Below are positions 60,182-64,000 of a stretch of DNA of 64,000 bases, in pieces. The stretch's first letter is position 1. Every line of letters begins with the position of its first letter. Origin of the DNA: Amorphochlora amoebiformis (taxonomy: Eukaryota > Cercozoa > Chlorarachniophyceae); contig BAAHQB010000074.1 in NCBI GenBank assembly GCA_054601695.1, positions 496,001 through 560,000 of the forward strand, read 5' to 3'. Under the pieces are notes generated by a model that worked only from the letters and a program-made list of their open reading frames with translations, did not search any database and had not been told where the DNA came from. Position numbers and translations under genes: made by a program.

Positions 60182-60324
60182 TATACGTGTATGCATACTT
60201 TTACAGGTTTAATAAATAGATATAAATGTGTACAACTAAAGTTACAATTCAATTTTTTTCCCGATGTTTTGCCGACTATCATTCATTATATATATACACA
60301 CACATATACATACATATATATAAA

Positions 60325-60355
<31 letters not shown>

Positions 60356-60409
60356 GTACGTATATATAACGTTTATAGATATATGTATATGTATCATATA
60401 TATATACAC

Positions 60410-60450
<41 letters not shown>

Positions 60451-60540
60451 TAAAACCTTCAACGCCATCTCATCCTCCGGAGTATACAAGCCTTCGAACT
60501 CTTTGCGACGTGGTCCTAAAGCCTAATAATCATATAGAAG

Positions 60541-60578
<38 letters not shown>

Positions 60579-60884
60579 TATGTATATATATTTATATTTC
60601 AGATGTATGCGTACATATAAATGATACATATATATATATATATATATATATATTGGGTGCACATGTCACATATATAGGTATATTGGGTGTCTATATCAAA
60701 ATGCATATGATACACACATAAATATACACCTAGGCGTACACATGATGTATGTGTACACATATGTAAAAATATATAAAAATTTCTAACTATTAATAGATGT
60801 ACGTATAATCACATTCACATGCGTATATTACGAGAACGGAGAGCTTGTTCGCGTAGATGAGAACGTGTACGGTTTTATCTTTTA

Positions 60885-60930
<46 letters not shown>

Positions 60931-61131
60931 CATATTATATGTATATAAAAATGTATGTATATGTATAAATACATGTATATATATATGTATTTACATATAT
61001 ATATATATATACATGTATGAATATATATTATATATATATATATATAATGTCATGTACACACACAAAAATAAGAATTTATTCTGCTATCAAACCGTATATT
61101 ACTTCCTTTTTTTGTCTTTAGATTATGTGTT

Positions 61132-61179
<48 letters not shown>

Positions 61180-61368
61180 ACGCTACAAAAGGCTAATTCG
61201 GATGTATGACAGTATACATATAATATATATATATATATATGTATATATATAAATATATATAAATATATCTATATGTACTTAAATAATTTGTGATATGCAT
61301 ACATGTGTTATATCTGTATATATATATATATATATTAATATAATGTATATACATATATATATATATTG

Positions 61369-61401
<33 letters not shown>

Positions 61402-61753
61402 TGATATATAATATATATATATATATATGTATATATATATGAAAATATTGTTAATGCAGTACGGTCCGGCCCATCGGTAGTATGCTAGGCAATGAACTCT
61501 GTGGTGCGGTGGTATGGTAGTTGTCCGAGGCTGACTGTTGTCCGTTTGGATTATGACGAAATTATTGATAACTTTTGTGCGGTAGTCGGATATTTCCTTT
61601 CTTCCTCCGGAACCCATGGGTTCCGTCGGTTGGCTGCTTGGGTTCCGAACCCTTTTTGGCCTACTAGTCGCTCTCTATCTAACTATAGTCTAACGACGGT
61701 CTAAATCCCCGTAGTAAGCTAGCTGTAGGTTCTGCGCTAGCTACTCATGCTGT

Positions 61754-61792
<39 letters not shown>

Positions 61793-61810
61793 AATGCATA
61801 CATACATATA

Positions 61811-61865
<55 letters not shown>

Positions 61866-61891
61866 TACATACACACACACACATGTATATA

Positions 61892-61926
<35 letters not shown>

Positions 61927-62419
61927 GTATATACATGAACCAAAGATAAAATTATGCAAACCTTGCGCTGTTCTTTTGGTGATGCCCTGAATGGCGACCT
62001 TGAGCTTCTCCGTTACTATTCGAATTACCCTTCCGGTCTGTAACAACACACCATTTTGTGAAAAGAAAATAATATGGAAATCGTGGCTTAGGATACATCG
62101 TGTGATTTGTACATGTGTGGTTTTTAGCGGGATTCATGAAGGAGATTGTTTTGTGCAGATCTGTTGAATTTAAAGTTATTTATCGGAATTGTTTGTCTTA
62201 GGCATGTACGTGTAGGAATTCTAAAATATATGTATATATAATGTATGCGATATATGCACATGTACATATCTACATAAATAATGCATATATATATTTTCTA
62301 TACAATATATATATATATATATACATATATATACATATATATATATATACATATATATATTATGTGTGTGTGTGTATGTATAATTTATCTAAATATATAG
62401 GTATATATAATGTACACAC

Positions 62420-62452
<33 letters not shown>

Positions 62453-62704
62453 ATATGTATATATATATCATGTAATAGATTCAGACTATATATATATGTA
62501 TATATATATACATATATGTATATATATATATATTACATTTCTATACATATATATATATATATATATATATAGTCTGAATCTATTACAATATATATATATA
62601 TATATATATATATTAGATTCAGACTATATATATATGTATATGTATAGAAATGTAATATAAATATTATATACATATATATATGTATATATATATATATAAA
62701 CATA

Positions 62705-62745
<41 letters not shown>

Positions 62746-62754
62746 TATATATAT

Positions 62755-62804
<50 letters not shown>

Positions 62805-62994
62805 TGCATATATAAAGGTAATAAACACATTATACACATATAAAACATAGATGCATGTAACATTTATGTATATGTGTATTATATAATATTACATATACAT
62901 AGATACATATACAGATTGGTTTTTACCATATGTATATATATATACATATATTATATATATATATATATATATATTATACACACAATAATACATA

Positions 62995-63033
<39 letters not shown>

Positions 63034-63857
63034 TATGATATACATTATGCATAAAACATATATTTACACAATATACTTTATACAATTTCCACAGAATATA
63101 ACCTAACCTTGCCCTTGTGATCCCCCTTCTCAATCTGATTTAGCACCCAAAACCACATCCCATCGAACACAGTCATAACATCACCTTATAATGACACATC
63201 TCCAAAAACAACCTCCACTCAACAACACTCAAACAACCCTCTAAGTTTTACTACGCCCCTCTTTTCATCCCTTTACCACATATCCTACCCCCTGCACCTT
63301 GACGAAATCTCCTACCCTCACCAGAACGTTTTTCTTCTTGAACTGCACCCGCAAAGTCTTGCTCATCGGCGCCCGCATCATCCTCCTGCGGCAAACACAC
63401 ATAAATTCAAGGCCACCCTACTCATAGAAACCGGCGATGAAGCAAATCTCCCACCTTTTGACGTTGAGTGGTGCGGTGAAAAACCTCTTCCGAGCCTTTC
63501 GTCGCTTCGAACTCAACGCTGAAACATAAGAACAGCTGTGAAACACTAATTCGGATATCAACCGGAGCTAAATCCTTCCACCAGCCCGGCGCTCGATAGT
63601 AAATTTCCTAGGCAGCCTTATCAAGGACGGTTTGCACAATCCTGATGTCCCCAGGCTTATGGGCGAACGAAAGACGGTTAGGAAAAAGGGCGACCTGGGT
63701 TTAGCTTGCGTCCCAGTTTTCTACTGCGCGGATCTTTCTGTTCGAAAATCCCTAAGAGGCATATTAGAATGACAAGGGTTGCCAAAAGCCATTGTTTCCT
63801 CCGTGGAATGGCCCGGATCCCCGGCACAGGCCCCGGGCCCTGGGACAACGCGGCCAT
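55827..63857 (-). CDS. RPL26: Ribosomal protein uL24 (RPL26) with hydrophobic leader and acidic tail
   Basis: Exons, N to C: 63695-63857, 63455-63518, 63289-63385, 63108-63134, 61962-62037, 60832-60878, 60457-60522, 59914-59944 (optional), 59296-59393 (or to 59376), 58900-58923, 57374-57401, 56661-56717, 55827-55852; about 250-267 residues, all in phase. The core is the large-subunit protein uL24: [48 protein letters not shown] (KOW motif), [27 protein letters not shown] and TVHVLIYAN. Two oddities. The only in-frame ATG (63857) adds about 49 residues with a hydrophobic run ([16 protein letters not shown]). The C-terminal tail is longer than the usual roughly 145-residue protein and ends in an acidic stretch ([18 protein letters not shown]). 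The tail exons might instead be a separate gene, and a hidden short MK-type first exon cannot be excluded. Confidence 0.8.
57500..57845 (+). repeat. (ATAAT)n-type pentamer repeat
   Basis: About 350 bases of ATATAATATAATATAAT with point changes, in the uL24 intron between the 57401 and 58900 exons. A shorter block is at 58617-58680. It is distinct from the dinucleotide (TA)n tracts. Confidence 0.93.
58340..58570 (+). repeat. Pyrimidine minisatellite (CTCTCTCTAATCTCTCTCTCAA)n
   Basis: A plus-strand polypyrimidine tract of about 230 bases with an internal repeat of about 28 bases, in the same uL24 intron. It could adopt triplex structure. Confidence 0.9.
62473..62665. repeat. Nested inverted repeats
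   Basis: TAATAGATTCAGACTATATA at about 62474 is matched in reverse complement at about 62570-62587 and repeated directly at about 62613. TTACATTTCTATACATATA at about 62533 is matched in reverse complement at about 62640. The pairs form a large potential hairpin in the uL24 intron between the 62037 and 63108 exons. Confidence 0.85.
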
Positions 63858-64000
63858 TTCGGCCGAGTTTTTTAGAAAGATTAAAAGAAGATCGGCTATC
63901 TCCTGGGATCTCTCGCAGAGTGTGACTGAGCACAGTGACGATTTGGCTTGTCGTGCTGTGCCCGATCGACAGCGGTTGAGTCCGATTTGTAGTTTCTTTT

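Overview
The window is nuclear DNA from an intron-rich eukaryote, most likely a protist or alga; I cannot name the species. Seven protein-coding genes can be rebuilt, each split into short exons with GT...AG introns whose phases fit together. Most of the sequence is intron, and nearly every long intron is packed with (TA)n, (TG)n and (TATG)n simple repeats. These repeats create hundreds of spurious Ile/Tyr/His open frames that are not genes. Telomere-type TTAGGG arrays lie inside introns, so the species probably uses TTAGGG telomeres.

Layout, left to right. (1) 990-15606, minus strand: a 20-exon amino acid transporter (Aa_trans; SLC32/36/38/AVT type), 434 residues, completely rebuilt. (2) 17157-20575, minus: an inosine/xanthosine triphosphatase-like protein (DUF84/NTPase_1), complete except for a tiny first exon. 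(3) 21324-21660, minus: an 88-residue cold-shock-domain protein. (4) 22539-42557, plus: HBS1, the ribosome-rescue GTPase related to eRF3 and EF-1alpha, with about 30 exons. The GTPase and beta-barrel part (25 exons, 420 residues) is firm; the N-terminal linker is less certain. (5) 43052-53443, minus: a protein with a signal peptide, a SPRY domain and thrombospondin type 1 repeats, an unusual combination. (6) 53704-55171, plus: a 222-residue ERCC1/XPF-like protein that looks like the meiotic crossover factor SPO16/PTD. (7) 55827-63857, minus: ribosomal protein uL24 (RPL26) with an unexpected hydrophobic N-terminal leader and a long acidic C-terminal tail.

Genes 1-3 are read leftward. Genes 3/4 and 5/6 are divergent pairs with likely shared promoter regions, and genes 4/5 and 6/7 are convergent. 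The genes do not form a pathway. HBS1 and uL24 both concern translation; the others are unrelated functions.

The most interesting observations are the SPRY-TSP1 secreted architecture, the leader-bearing uL24 (possibly targeted to an organelle), local tandem duplications that copied exon ends and splice sites into neighbouring introns, and large TTAGGG arrays, one with an orientation switch, buried in introns. All gene identities come from reading translated motifs by eye; no database search was run.
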